Positions 56,526 through 64,000 of a stretch of 64,000 bases of DNA are shown here, piece by piece. The translations under genes and the position numbers were made by a program. Source of the DNA: Halocatena pleomorpha. GTDB lineage: Archaea; Halobacteriota; Halobacteria; Halobacteriales; Haloarculaceae. The notes beneath the pieces are model-generated. The model was not told the origin of the DNA and ran no database searches. It saw nothing but the letters and a program-made list of their open reading frames with translations. The stretch covers positions 33,816 to 97,815 of the forward strand of contig NZ_RRCH01000017.1 in assembly GCF_003862495.1 (NCBI RefSeq), in the 5' to 3' direction. Positions within the stretch are counted from its first letter, which is position 1; each line of letters starts with the position of its first letter.

Positions 56526-57116
56526 ATGGCACGGAGTTTCTACTCACACATCCGTGAGGCATGGCAGTCTCCCGAAGACGGGAAACTGGCGGAGCTGCAG
56601 TGGCAACGCCAGCAGGAATGGCGCGAACAAGGTGCGATCGAGCGGATCGAGCGCCCGACTCGGCTCGATAAGGCCCGTTCGCTCGGCTACAAGGCAAAAC
56701 AGGGCGTCGTCGTCGTGCGGGTGAGTGTCCGCAAGGGTGGCGCTCGCAAACAACGGTTTACCGCCGGCCGGCGCTCGAAACGGCAGGGGGTCAACCCAAT
56801 CACACGCCGGAAGAACCTCCAGCGCATCGCAGAAGAGCGCGCACAACGCAAATACCGGAATCTACGAACGCTTAACTCCTACTGGGTGGGAGAGGATGGT
56901 TCACAGAAGTGGTTCGAGGCGATCCTGCTCGATCCGGAGCACGGCGCGATCCAAGCCGACGACGATCTCAACTGGATCTGTGACGACACCCAAAAGAGCC
57001 GGGCGTTCCACGGGACGACCAGCGCAGGGCAGCGCGGACGCGGACTCAGACAGCGCGGCAAAGGAACTGAACACACCCGTCCGAGTATCCGAAGCGACGA
57101 CGGACGAGGCAAGTAA
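56526..57116 (+). CDS. rpl15e: Large-subunit ribosomal protein eL15
   Basis: A 196-aa L15e, MARSFYSHIREAWQSP at the start, then RPTRLDKARSLGYKAKQG, a basic core (GRRSKRQGVNPITRRKNLQ, about residues 79-97), LRTLNSYWVGEDG and LNWICDDTQKSRAFHG. The C-terminal tail is Gly/Arg-rich. ATG 56526 is the family start; GTG 56517 lies upstream in frame. It stands alone, without the exosome/RNase P genes that sometimes neighbour it. Confidence 0.95.
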   Translation: MARSFYSHIREAWQSPEDGKLAELQWQRQQEWREQGAIERIERPTRLDKARSLGYKAKQGVVVVRVSVRKGGARKQRFTAGRRSKRQGVNPITRRKNLQRIAEERAQRKYRNLRTLNSYWVGEDGSQKWFEAILLDPEHGAIQADDDLNWICDDTQKSRAFHGTTSAGQRGRGLRQRGKGTEHTRPSIRSDDGRGK

Positions 57117-57189
57117 GGAACCCACCGTTACCGATATTGTTTTCGATACCGATTATTTTGAGACCCCAATTGTCGGATTCACGCCCGTC

Positions 57190-57290
57190 CGCAGAACGCG
57201 AAGCGTTCTGCTGTGCGAACGAGACGCATCGCGTCTCGTCAACGCCGTAAACGGCGGGAGTCTCTCCTTGAAGGAAGATAGCGACGGCTC
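57190..57290 (+). mobile_element. Possible 3' relic of an IS200/IS605 TnpB element
   Basis: Three hairpins follow one another: GCAGAACGC-gaa-GCGTTCTGC (57191-57211), ACGAGACGC-atc-GCGTCTCGT (57219-57239) and CGCCGT-aa-ACGGCG (57243-57256). One frame through them reads VNGGSLSLKEDSDGSR, near the GSPxLKE-type C-terminus that many haloarchaeal TnpB proteins have, where the guide RNA scaffold overlaps the gene end. No TnpB catalytic domain is present. It is best read as a decayed element end or a structured terminator for rpl15e. Confidence 0.35.
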
Positions 57291-57363
57291 GCGACGACGG
57301 CACCAATAAATACAGTAGTCAGAAAAGATCAGACACCGGATGTTTATGCGTCAAATTCACCCG

Positions 57364-57939
57364 TCAGTACATCTGCTGTCGATACATCTTGCTCGATGGT
57401 TTGCCGAGAACGCCGTTCGAATCGACAGTATCCGTTATCTTGTTCGCCGCGTCTGCGATGTCCGAAACATCACTATCGGTCGCACTCTCGAGGACGTTGG
57501 TCGGATCAATAACGTTGATATTATCAGTCCCCTTGAATGACTTCCCTGAAACCGTCTCACCTTTCACCTCGATGGACATGGTTTGTCCCGCCTCCATGTC
57601 GTGGTTCGTTAGCATGTCAAACACACTAACGAGTACGCCAGAGGTTTCATCATTAACTTGGTACATCTGGGCGTTCGAAGCTGGTGTTCCATTGACCAAG
57701 ACGGTCAACGTCTCGATCTCGTCGGTAACGAGTTCCGTAAACGAGAGCGAGAGGTACTTATTAGCCGGTACGAGGTCATCAGCGGTGAGATCGATCGTCA
57801 TCGTCGTAGTCGTGGACGAGGATTTCGCGGCTGCACTGGTGCTAAACGTACCGAATCCGGCAGTGGCAGCTCCCGTTACGCCAACTAGTTGTAAGAATGT
57901 CCGTCGTGTGTTATCTGTTGATTGTTCGTTCTTAACCAT
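57364..57939 (-). CDS. Tat-exported protein of unknown function
   Basis: A 191-aa protein with a Tat signal (TRRTFLQLVGVTGAATAGF, about residues 11-29) and a likely cleavage after STSAAAKS. The mature part is Thr/Ser/Asp-rich and beta-like (TMTIDLTADDLVPANKYLSL, ETLTVLVNGTP, MEAGQTMSIEVKGE). The composition is that of a secreted or cell-surface protein in haloarchaea. No lipobox Cys and no archaeosortase signal. ATG 57939 is chosen over an upstream ATG at 57960. I recognise no family. Confidence 0.65.
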   Translation of the reverse strand: MVKNEQSTDNTRRTFLQLVGVTGAATAGFGTFSTSAAAKSSSTTTTMTIDLTADDLVPANKYLSLSFTELVTDEIETLTVLVNGTPASNAQMYQVNDETSGVLVSVFDMLTNHDMEAGQTMSIEVKGETVSGKSFKGTDNINVIDPTNVLESATDSDVSDIADAANKITDTVDSNGVLGKPSSKMYRQQMY

Positions 57940-57960
57940 TTCGTTGGTTGTTACACCCAC

Positions 57961-58344
57961 CAGTATGGTATCTCGATAGGGTAAAAACCCTTTTTGTTAT
58001 GATGTATTACCCGGGCGGATTATTTTACTGTGCAATACAGTTATATGAAATTAGGCCACAAAACGGAGCCATATAAAACAAGTATCTGAGCCTCTCTATC
58101 CCCAATATAGCGTGTGGTATGCGAAAGCATTAATCATCAGATAGTCAACTACATGTTTAAAAAGGAAATACCATCAGTGATTTGTGATAAATATCTGTTC
58201 AATAACGACAGATAAAATCGGGTTTTGAGGATCAGTACACATATTTTCTAGATCATAGAATCCCCCACACCGCATCAAAAAATAAATATCAATTTGAAAG
58301 AGAAAGCTGTCGGGAAGATAGAGCGGCGGCCGACCGATGTGATA
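57961..58344. other. AT-rich intergenic region
   Basis: About 380 bp, clearly richer in A/T than the coding DNA around it. GGGTAAAAACCC (57979-57990), with GGGT/ACCC arms, is a small inverted repeat upstream of the Tat gene start. TATA-like motifs (TATAAAAC, 58073-58080; TAAATATC) occur on both strands. No frame looks coding. It holds the promoter of the Tat protein and the terminator side of tfb. Confidence 0.5.
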
Positions 58345-59307
58345 TTACGCTGGTAGATCCTGTTCGGCTTCGAGCAGTTCGTGGTACCGATTACGAATCG
58401 TGACTTCGGAGATGTCAGCGACTTCGCTGACGGCTGCTTGTGTCGTCTTCTCGTTCGTGAGGAGAGCAGCAGCGTACACCGCGGCAGCAGCCAATCCGAC
58501 CGGGCTTTTCCCTGAATGAACGCCTTGTTCTTTGGCGCTGCGAAGGAGTTGGCGCGCTCTGTTTTCGGCCTCATCAGAGAGACCGAGCGACGACGCAAAC
58601 CGTGGCACGTAGCTTTCGGGATCGGCTGGTTTGACTTCGAGACCGAGTTCTCGGACGACGTACCGGTAGGTGCGTGCGATCTCGCTTTTCTCAACGCGAG
58701 ACACGTCGGATATCTCGTCGAGGCTCCGTGGAACTCCTGCCTGCCGTGCAGCGGCGTACACGGCGGACGTTGCGACCCCCTCGATCGAGCGCCCCGGCAG
58801 GAGATTCTCGTCGAGTGCGCGTCGGTAGATCACTGACGCGGTCTCGCGCACGGTTTCGGGCAGACCGAGCGCTGAACTCATGCGGTCGATCTCGCCAAGT
58901 GCCTGTTTCAGATTACGCTCTTTGGAGTCCCGTGTCCGGAACCGCTCGTTCCACTTGCGCAGCCGCTGCATCTTCGCGCGTTGACGAGACCCAAGCGAGT
59001 TGCCGTAGGCGTCCTTATCGCGCCAGTCGATGTTTGTCGACAACCCCTTGTCGTGCATCATGTTGGTCGTCGGGGCACCGACGCGGGACTTCTTGTCCTT
59101 CTCGGTGGCGTCGAACGCTCGCCATTCCGGTCCACGGTCGATCTCGTCCGTCTCGACGACCAGCCCACACTCTATACAAACCGTCTCACCGTGTTCGCTG
59201 TCCGTTGCGAGTTTGCCACCACACTCCGGACAGTTTACCGTCTCTCCTGTGTCCTCCGTCTCCTGTTCCTCTGTACGTTCTCGGATTCGCGTGTTCGAAT
59301 CGCTCAT
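58345..59307 (-). CDS. tfb: Transcription initiation factor TFB
   Basis: A 320-aa TFIIB homologue. The N-terminal zinc ribbon (NCPECGGKL...CIECGLVVE, about residues 24-52) recruits RNA polymerase. The B-reader/linker contains EWRAFDATEKDKKSRVGAP and MMHDKGLSTNIDWRD. Two cyclin repeats bind TBP-DNA (about 120-215 and 220-315), the second starting with YVPRFASSLGLSDEAENRA. Haloarchaea carry several TFBs; this one has complete domains. It is divergent from nothing; its promoter lies in the 228 bp at 59308-59535. Confidence 0.95.
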   Translation of the reverse strand: MSDSNTRIRERTEEQETEDTGETVNCPECGGKLATDSEHGETVCIECGLVVETDEIDRGPEWRAFDATEKDKKSRVGAPTTNMMHDKGLSTNIDWRDKDAYGNSLGSRQRAKMQRLRKWNERFRTRDSKERNLKQALGEIDRMSSALGLPETVRETASVIYRRALDENLLPGRSIEGVATSAVYAAARQAGVPRSLDEISDVSRVEKSEIARTYRYVVRELGLEVKPADPESYVPRFASSLGLSDEAENRARQLLRSAKEQGVHSGKSPVGLAAAAVYAAALLTNEKTTQAAVSEVADISEVTIRNRYHELLEAEQDLPA

Positions 59308-59535
59308 GATGAGGGCGGGTGCTATCCGGGCAGACCACTCCCCGAAACCCCCGGATGTCCGCTCAGTACTTTTTATATTCGGTCGAAACCTTCTTAACCG
59401 TTCCGGTATCTACTGTACGGGATATACACTCACTACGACGGAACAGGAGTTCATTTGTTCCTCCGTTGACCCGCAATACCGACCGAATCGAGCGATCAAT
59501 GTTTTGCGCTCGGTTACACGTCAGGTAGATCGGGA

Positions 59536-61329
59536 TCAATCCGTTTCGCTCGGTTGGATCTCTCGACTCTCCTTGACGGCGGTGGTGAGCGAGACGTTCA
59601 ACACGAATGTTGAGACGATGCCACCGACCACCGTCATGACGTTCTTGACAGCATGATCGACGGTCGCAGCTGCGAACGCGGTTGGACCGACGACTGGTGT
59701 GAACACGACAACGATGATCGAAAACGCGGCTTCGTACAGTCCGACGCCGTTGGGCGAGAGCGGAAGCACCTTTGCGAGATTACCGACGCTCACAGCGAAA
59801 AAGCCGACGGCGATGAACGTCGTTAACGCGAGATCGATGTCGAAGGCGGCGAAGACGAACAGCGCCGTCACGACATCAAGCGTCCAGATGGCGATGCTAC
59901 TCACACCGACCCGAACGAACGCACTCGGAGAGTTGGTCACGGTTTGGATGTCGCCAGCAAACCGTTCGACTGCGCTTGCCATGTGGTCGGCGTAGGTGTC
60001 GGAACTGGCGGCCGTGATCGCGGATCGGATGTAATTCCGGTCGGATCGCGCACTCAGAATGATGGCGAACGTGGCGATGATCGCCGCCACGCCGACACCG
60101 AACGCGACAATGAGCGCAGTACGACCGCTTTGCGATCCGTTCTGGAACACCGACCCGAGCTGCCACACGTCGACGCTCGAAACAGCCAACCCGAGAAACA
60201 CGACTGCTGAGAGAACAGTGATCGTGAGAAGATCGAACACGCGCTCGACGGCGAGCGACGCGAAACCAGAGGCGTATGGGATCTCCCGACGCATTTTCAC
60301 TACGTACGCACGAACGGCGTCACCGATCCGCGCAGGGATGACGAGATTGCCGGTTTGACTGATGAACACCGCTCCCGTGAGGAACCACGTGTTTTCAGTG
60401 TATCCTTGCTCTCTGAGGATATCGCGGTACCGCATTCCACGGAGCGGCCACGAGAAGAGATACACAACCGCTCCGCCGGCGAGATACCACGGATTCGCCT
60501 GCTGCATCTCATTGATGACTTCGGTTGGATCGATGTAAACGGACATGAGCGCGATGGCTGCCACGACGAGCAACACACCCCCCACGATGGTCACGCCCCG
60601 AGTGATGCGGGGCTGGACGGTGAACGCCCACCAACACCGGAGGATCTGACTCCCCATCCCGGCGAGATCCCGGATGAGATCGACTTTCGTGTCCTCGATA
60701 GGCTCCCAGTCGACAGCGAACTCCTTAACGCGATATCCCTGTCGTTGGGCGTGTACCAACACCTCAGTGTCCCAAAACCAGTGTTCGTCTTCGACGGTAT
60801 CGAGCACGGAAAACAGCACCGTTCGATCGAAGGCTTTGAACCCACACTGGTGATCGCGGAGTTCGGAGCTGAGTAACTGTCTGACGAGCCAGTTGAACCC
60901 GCGGCTCGGAAGGCTGCGTTTGACGGGTCGGTCAGCGACCGATCCTGGAATCCACCGGGAGCCGGTTGCGACATCGTACTCTCCGGAGCGAACGCTCTCG
61001 ACCAGCTCCTGAAGGTGGGACATATCAGTCGCAAGATCTGTATCGAAATAGACGAGCGTATCGCCGTTCGAGCGCCGAAACGCGTATTCCAGCGCTCGCC
61101 CGCGCCCGAGACGGGTGTCGCTGTGAACGTGTCGGACTGCGTCCGTCTCGTCTGCCATGCGCGCAGCGATTTCCGGTGTAGCGTCATCACATCCATCCTC
61201 CGCGACGATCACCTCGTAGCTCCCGTTCGGAAGAAACGAGGCGAGCGTATCAAGCGTCGTCCGCACCGTGTGCTCGATTTGGGTCTCCTCGTTGTACGCG
61301 GGGAGGACGACACTCACCTCAGTACTCAT
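59536..61329 (-). CDS. AglD-like GT2 glycosyltransferase fused to a flippase-like membrane domain
   Basis: A 597-aa protein. Residues 1-235 are a GT2 dolichyl-phosphate mannose synthase domain: VVLPAYNEETQIE (about 7-19), VIVAEDGCDDATPEI, and the metal site LVYFDTDLATDMSHL (about 93-107). A membrane anchor follows, then a lysylphosphatidylglycerol-synthase-TM (UPF0104) domain of about 8 helices to the end. Haloferax AglD has this same layout and adds the last sugar of the S-layer glycan to a dolichol carrier. The role here is by analogy. ATG 61329 is used. Confidence 0.85.
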   Translation of the reverse strand: MSTEVSVVLPAYNEETQIEHTVRTTLDTLASFLPNGSYEVIVAEDGCDDATPEIAARMADETDAVRHVHSDTRLGRGRALEYAFRRSNGDTLVYFDTDLATDMSHLQELVESVRSGEYDVATGSRWIPGSVADRPVKRSLPSRGFNWLVRQLLSSELRDHQCGFKAFDRTVLFSVLDTVEDEHWFWDTEVLVHAQRQGYRVKEFAVDWEPIEDTKVDLIRDLAGMGSQILRCWWAFTVQPRITRGVTIVGGVLLVVAAIALMSVYIDPTEVINEMQQANPWYLAGGAVVYLFSWPLRGMRYRDILREQGYTENTWFLTGAVFISQTGNLVIPARIGDAVRAYVVKMRREIPYASGFASLAVERVFDLLTITVLSAVVFLGLAVSSVDVWQLGSVFQNGSQSGRTALIVAFGVGVAAIIATFAIILSARSDRNYIRSAITAASSDTYADHMASAVERFAGDIQTVTNSPSAFVRVGVSSIAIWTLDVVTALFVFAAFDIDLALTTFIAVGFFAVSVGNLAKVLPLSPNGVGLYEAAFSIIVVVFTPVVGPTAFAAATVDHAVKNVMTVVGGIVSTFVLNVSLTTAVKESREIQPSETD

Positions 61330-61413
61330 TGCTGTGTGGTGCAGCACACTTCCTAAAGAGCATTCCGCATTAGGGCCAGTCGCATCCGAACCGATATCAC
61401 TTCGTTCGGACGA

Positions 61414-63195
61414 TCAAGACGACGTTTCTTCACCGGTTCGATCGACGGTCGTGAAGTCGTGAACGTCGATATCGAGGTCACCAGTGGCGTCGTCGATCGA
61501 GGAGTAAGGACGGTTCACGACGATCGTTCCGGCTCGGCTCCGTCCGACCCCCGGAACCGCAGTCAGCTCATCCATCGAGGCGCTATTGAGGTCAAGCGGG
61601 TACGGAACGCCGGTGACTGACCGGTAGCCGTGGTCCGTGATCGCAACGTCGATCGAACGACCCAGCTGGCGTTCGCCCGGCACTGCGACGAGCAGTGGAT
61701 ACGTGCCGAGCTGGCGACCGAACGTCTTTCCGTCCTTGTGATACTCCAAATGAACATCCGGCAGACGAGTCCCTCGGGGAGCGACCCGTTCGAGCATTGG
61801 ATTGTCGATTTCCTCCCGCACCGTCTGTTTATACTGTTTGAACTGTCGCTTGTGGTCGTGGGCGATCTCAGCGCCTGTATCGCTCATCTCAGTGCCATCG
61901 AAGGCCATCACTTGCCGGATGTTCACCCGTCTGACCATCAGCCCCGCGTCGTACACCTTGTGGAGAAAGTTTAGGTTGTGCTCGTACGTCTCCTCGCGCT
62001 CGCCTTTTAGTCCATGCAAGAGGTTGATACCGGGGAGCAGCTTTGGCAGGCGTTCGGCCTGTGTCCCGTGTGTTGGCCCGCCGCCGGGCGATTCGCCGGG
62101 TCGCCAGCCGCCGGCCTCGTTCACGATTTTCACTGCTTTGAAACATTCCTCCGCGCTCACGTTGAGGTTGTTCTCCTCCTGTACGACCGGATCAGCGCTT
62201 TCGAGTCCGAACGCGGCCGTATCCCCCGGCGTGTTGTGCTCAGCGATGATCTGAATTCCCTCCCGAGCCAGTTCAGGCCAGTTCACGATCGTGATCGGGT
62301 TCATGTTGTCGAGGTGGATCGTTCGCGGCCCATCCTCAGGGATCGCCGCACGGATGCCGCCGTACAGCGAACGGAGCGCGTCGGGGTTGGGCCGTTCGCC
62401 GTCACCACCGTACGCGAGGATGTCCGCCTGACGGCCGAGTCGGAAGTGGCGCAGTCCGTGGTCGACGAGCGCCTCGACTTCGCTCACGACGGTTTCGGGC
62501 GGGCGGAACGTCGGGTTTCCGTACAGCGGCTCCGTGCAGAACGAACAGCGGTACGGACAGCCCCGGCCGGTTTCGAGCTCTGCGATGAGGTAGCCGGGGT
62601 GGTTGGGGTGGCTTTCGACGACGAACGCGCCCTTGCTGGCCCAGCGGGTGACCTCCTCGGTCTCTCGGATGCGGTTGCCAAAGCCCTCCAGCCCGTTCGT
62701 CACGAGGTCGTACGCAGCGGCCTCGATGTCGCCTTTCGCAACGAAATCGTAGTCGAGATCGTCGCGTTCGGTGTCGGTTGCTCCCTCGTTTTGGGAGCCG
62801 ACACCGAATCGGACCGGGCCGCCGACGAGCGTCGTGCCGGTCGCGGTCCACGCCATCCGACGGACTTCCTCCGGTTCTGCCGGTGTCCCACCCACGTAGT
62901 TTCCGGGAACGGTCATGCCGCCGACGTAGATGAACAGATCGGCGGTTTCGATGTCCTCGCGGCGGGACGGATCATCCCGGAGCGCGTCGATGGTGTGGTA
63001 GGTGATCCGTTCTTTTGGAACGCCAGCGTCGACGAGCGCGCCAGCGGTGTAGCGCGGATACGTAGAGATGTACGGCGGAACGCCGAAATGCGCCGGCTCG
63101 TCGACGTAGCCGTCCACGATCGTTACGTCGAGTGTCGCCGGACTACGTCCGACTGCTTGAGGGGCGTCGTGTCCCTCTGTCGCCGGGTCGGTCAT
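61414..63195 (-). CDS. Radical SAM protein with C-terminal helix-hairpin-helix
   Basis: A 593-aa protein. A B12-binding-like N-terminal region (TIVDGYVDEPAHFGVPPYIS) precedes the radical SAM core, with the cluster motif GCPYRCSFC (CxxxCxxC, about residues 214-222). A C-terminal HhH segment (SMDELTAVPGVGRSRAGTIV, about 551-570) is followed by a short tail. The layout matches the archaeal radical SAM/HhH group conserved in haloarchaea. The HhH suggests a nucleic acid substrate. The reaction is unknown. ATG 63195 is chosen over one at 63249. Confidence 0.83.
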   Translation of the reverse strand: MTDPATEGHDAPQAVGRSPATLDVTIVDGYVDEPAHFGVPPYISTYPRYTAGALVDAGVPKERITYHTIDALRDDPSRREDIETADLFIYVGGMTVPGNYVGGTPAEPEEVRRMAWTATGTTLVGGPVRFGVGSQNEGATDTERDDLDYDFVAKGDIEAAAYDLVTNGLEGFGNRIRETEEVTRWASKGAFVVESHPNHPGYLIAELETGRGCPYRCSFCTEPLYGNPTFRPPETVVSEVEALVDHGLRHFRLGRQADILAYGGDGERPNPDALRSLYGGIRAAIPEDGPRTIHLDNMNPITIVNWPELAREGIQIIAEHNTPGDTAAFGLESADPVVQEENNLNVSAEECFKAVKIVNEAGGWRPGESPGGGPTHGTQAERLPKLLPGINLLHGLKGEREETYEHNLNFLHKVYDAGLMVRRVNIRQVMAFDGTEMSDTGAEIAHDHKRQFKQYKQTVREEIDNPMLERVAPRGTRLPDVHLEYHKDGKTFGRQLGTYPLLVAVPGERQLGRSIDVAITDHGYRSVTGVPYPLDLNSASMDELTAVPGVGRSRAGTIVVNRPYSSIDDATGDLDIDVHDFTTVDRTGEETSS

Positions 63196-63296
63196 ACGAA
63201 TACGGAGAAGGTCAGCGCGTAAAACGGTGTTCCGTTGGGACCGATCCAAACAGTTGGTGCGATAATGACAATGAATTGTTATTCATGATTCGTTCT

Positions 63297-63316
63297 ATCT
63301 CTCAGCATCTCTCAGC
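63297..63316. repeat. Tandem 10-bp direct repeat
   Basis: ATCTCTCAGC occurs twice head to tail. An inverted pair, ATGAAT/ATTCAT with 4 bp between, lies at about 63271-63286 just upstream. Together with the palindrome at 63394 they form a dense cluster of small repeats before the small ORFs at the right edge. Confidence 0.4.
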
Positions 63317-63393
63317 GTTGTGGTGTTAATGAGCCGGATGTCGGCCACTGGTCGCAGCGTAGCACCGTTCCAGCAGATTCACCGAGACGCTTC

Positions 63394-63412
63394 TGTAACA
63401 ATATACGTTACA
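63394..63412. promoter_or_regulatory. Inverted repeat just before the small-ORF cluster
   Basis: TGTAAC-aatatac-GTTACA, a perfect 6-bp dyad with a 7-bp AT-rich centre, ends 11 bp before ATG 63424. It covers the place where a promoter start site would lie, as an operator for a dimeric repressor might. No regulator gene is visible within the window. Confidence 0.4.
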
Positions 63413-63423
63413 TCAGTACCTTT

Positions 63424-63690
63424 ATGAGTGATGGGGTAACGAACGGTAAATGGGGACGCCAGCCACGAGACGGTGCGCGTTCATTGAAACGCGCCGGGTG
63501 TAGAAGGCACCCGACGCTGGGGTCCTCATTGCAAGAACGACCCATGATTGGGAACGCAACAGAGACATGTAACGGTGTCGAATCGTATCAGAAACGTGAC
63601 CAGCGTACGCGCTGTCGGAACTGTGGCCGTCCGATTCGGTCGCGGCACGCGCATCGGGTGGGGTGTCCATTACTGGAGGGCCGCCGATGA
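63424..63690 (+). CDS. Small basic zinc-ribbon-like protein
   Basis: An 88-aa basic protein (many Arg), unlike the acidic chromosomal average. The last 30 residues have CRNCGRPIRSRHAHRVGCP, a CxxC...HxH...C pattern that may bind zinc. A second start at 63544 (MIGNATETCNG) would give 48 aa with only that domain. It overlaps the next gene by ATGA. Small coupled basic Cys-rich frames of this kind are frequent in haloarchaeal proviruses and integrative elements. Confidence 0.45.
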   Translation: MSDGVTNGKWGRQPRDGARSLKRAGCRRHPTLGSSLQERPMIGNATETCNGVESYQKRDQRTRCRNCGRPIRSRHAHRVGCPLLEGRR

Positions 63691-64000
63691 CATTGCCAGT
63701 GTTTCAGTTCTGGGATCGGCTTGGTGAGTCGGTGAACATCTCGACCCTCGACGATCGAGAACGGATCTCGAAGGCTGAGCTGTACTACGTGATGGACGTG
63801 GGGACAGGAGTGTGGTGTAAGCCCTGTCGCAGCACGGGCTGTGCGCACGCCACCCAGATCGAGGAGATTCTAGCAACTGCCGGGCTTGGCCGGTCACAGG
63901 TGGCGTACGACGACCTACCCGGCATTGCGAACATCACGCGGTATGAGGCGACGGGCGAGCTGGTCACCACCGGCTGGTTCGACAATGGTGGCCGCGTGCG
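63687..64000 (+). CDS. Unknown protein, cut by the right window edge
   Basis: At least 104 codons from ATG 63687 with no stop before the edge. It starts MTLPVFQFWDRLGESVNIST and contains WCKPCRSTGCAHATQ, a possible metal or redox Cys group, then IEEILATAGLGRSQVAYDDL and LVTTGWFDNGGRV. Its start overlaps the TGA of the preceding small gene. I do not recognise the family. The context hints at a mobile element continuing to the right. Confidence 0.45.
   Translation, partial: MTLPVFQFWDRLGESVNISTLDDRERISKAELYYVMDVGTGVWCKPCRSTGCAHATQIEEILATAGLGRSQVAYDDLPGIANITRYEATGELVTTGWFDNGGRV

Overview
The window is chromosomal DNA of a haloarchaeon (class Halobacteria, extreme halophile). Predicted proteins are acidic and poor in lysine. 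Two archaeal operons are unmistakable: rpl39e-rpl31e-eif6-rplX-pfdA-ftsY, and topoisomerase VI (top6B-top6A) divergent from gyrase (gyrB-gyrA). TFB, Tat-type signal peptides with lipoboxes, and mostly leaderless or SD-coupled starts fit as well. GC is moderate for the group, so I do not name a genus. The sequence is mostly core chromosome, with short accessory or decayed patches.

Layout. 1-7.3 kb: the tip of a leftward gene, a Rad3/XPD-type helicase, a 4HBT thioesterase, a winged-helix/PIN toxin-antitoxin pair, and two tandem aldehyde dehydrogenases. 7.5-16.3 kb: an ABC export pair with an unrecognised gene, a CstA carrier, a GtrA/GT39 lipid-linked-sugar pair, and an ArsA/Get3 ATPase coupled to a 98-aa partner. 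16.5-19.6 kb: upp, a YigZ/DUF424/TPR operon, and thpR. 19.6-22.5 kb: the ribosome/translation/SRP-receptor operon, followed by a strongly structured intergenic RNA candidate. 22.8-29.6 kb: a zinc-ribbon membrane protein, tRNA-Gly(UCC), a Trm9-like methyltransferase, family-4 uracil-DNA glycosylase, SDR, UspA, HIT, AhpD-like, AIR-synthase-like and metallo-beta-lactamase-fold proteins. 29.7-37.8 kb: both type II topoisomerases, diverging from one 227-bp promoter region. 38-46.4 kb: a small unknown, a phosphohexomutase, and a nucleoside uptake/salvage operon (BMP lipoprotein, ATPase, two permeases, cytidine deaminase, uridine phosphorylase). 46.4-53.2 kb: an internally deleted methyltransferase, a second methyltransferase, an NDH-2-like oxidoreductase, a regulator, arginase, a 35-aa zinc-finger protein, PRPP synthetase, a propeller-like protein, and a 0.6-kb stretch without a convincing gene. 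53.2-64 kb: a PAS histidine kinase with a degenerate receiver, a zinc-binding HTH regulator, rpl15e with a possible IS200/IS605 relic behind it, a Tat-exported protein, TFB, an AglD-like glycosyltransferase/flippase, a radical SAM-HhH protein, and small basic Cys-rich ORFs that may mark the edge of an integrated element.

Functional links. Nucleosides imported by the BMP system can be deaminated (Cdd) and phosphorolysed (Udp). The bases can be recaptured by Upp with PRPP from Prs, both encoded in the window. GT39 and GtrA probably form a lipid-sugar supply and transfer unit. The AglD-like protein is a related envelope-glycosylation component. Gyrase and topoisomerase VI share a promoter region containing an alternating C-G tract, so feedback by supercoiling is a reasonable hypothesis. 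I saw no CRISPR array, rRNA or intact insertion sequence.
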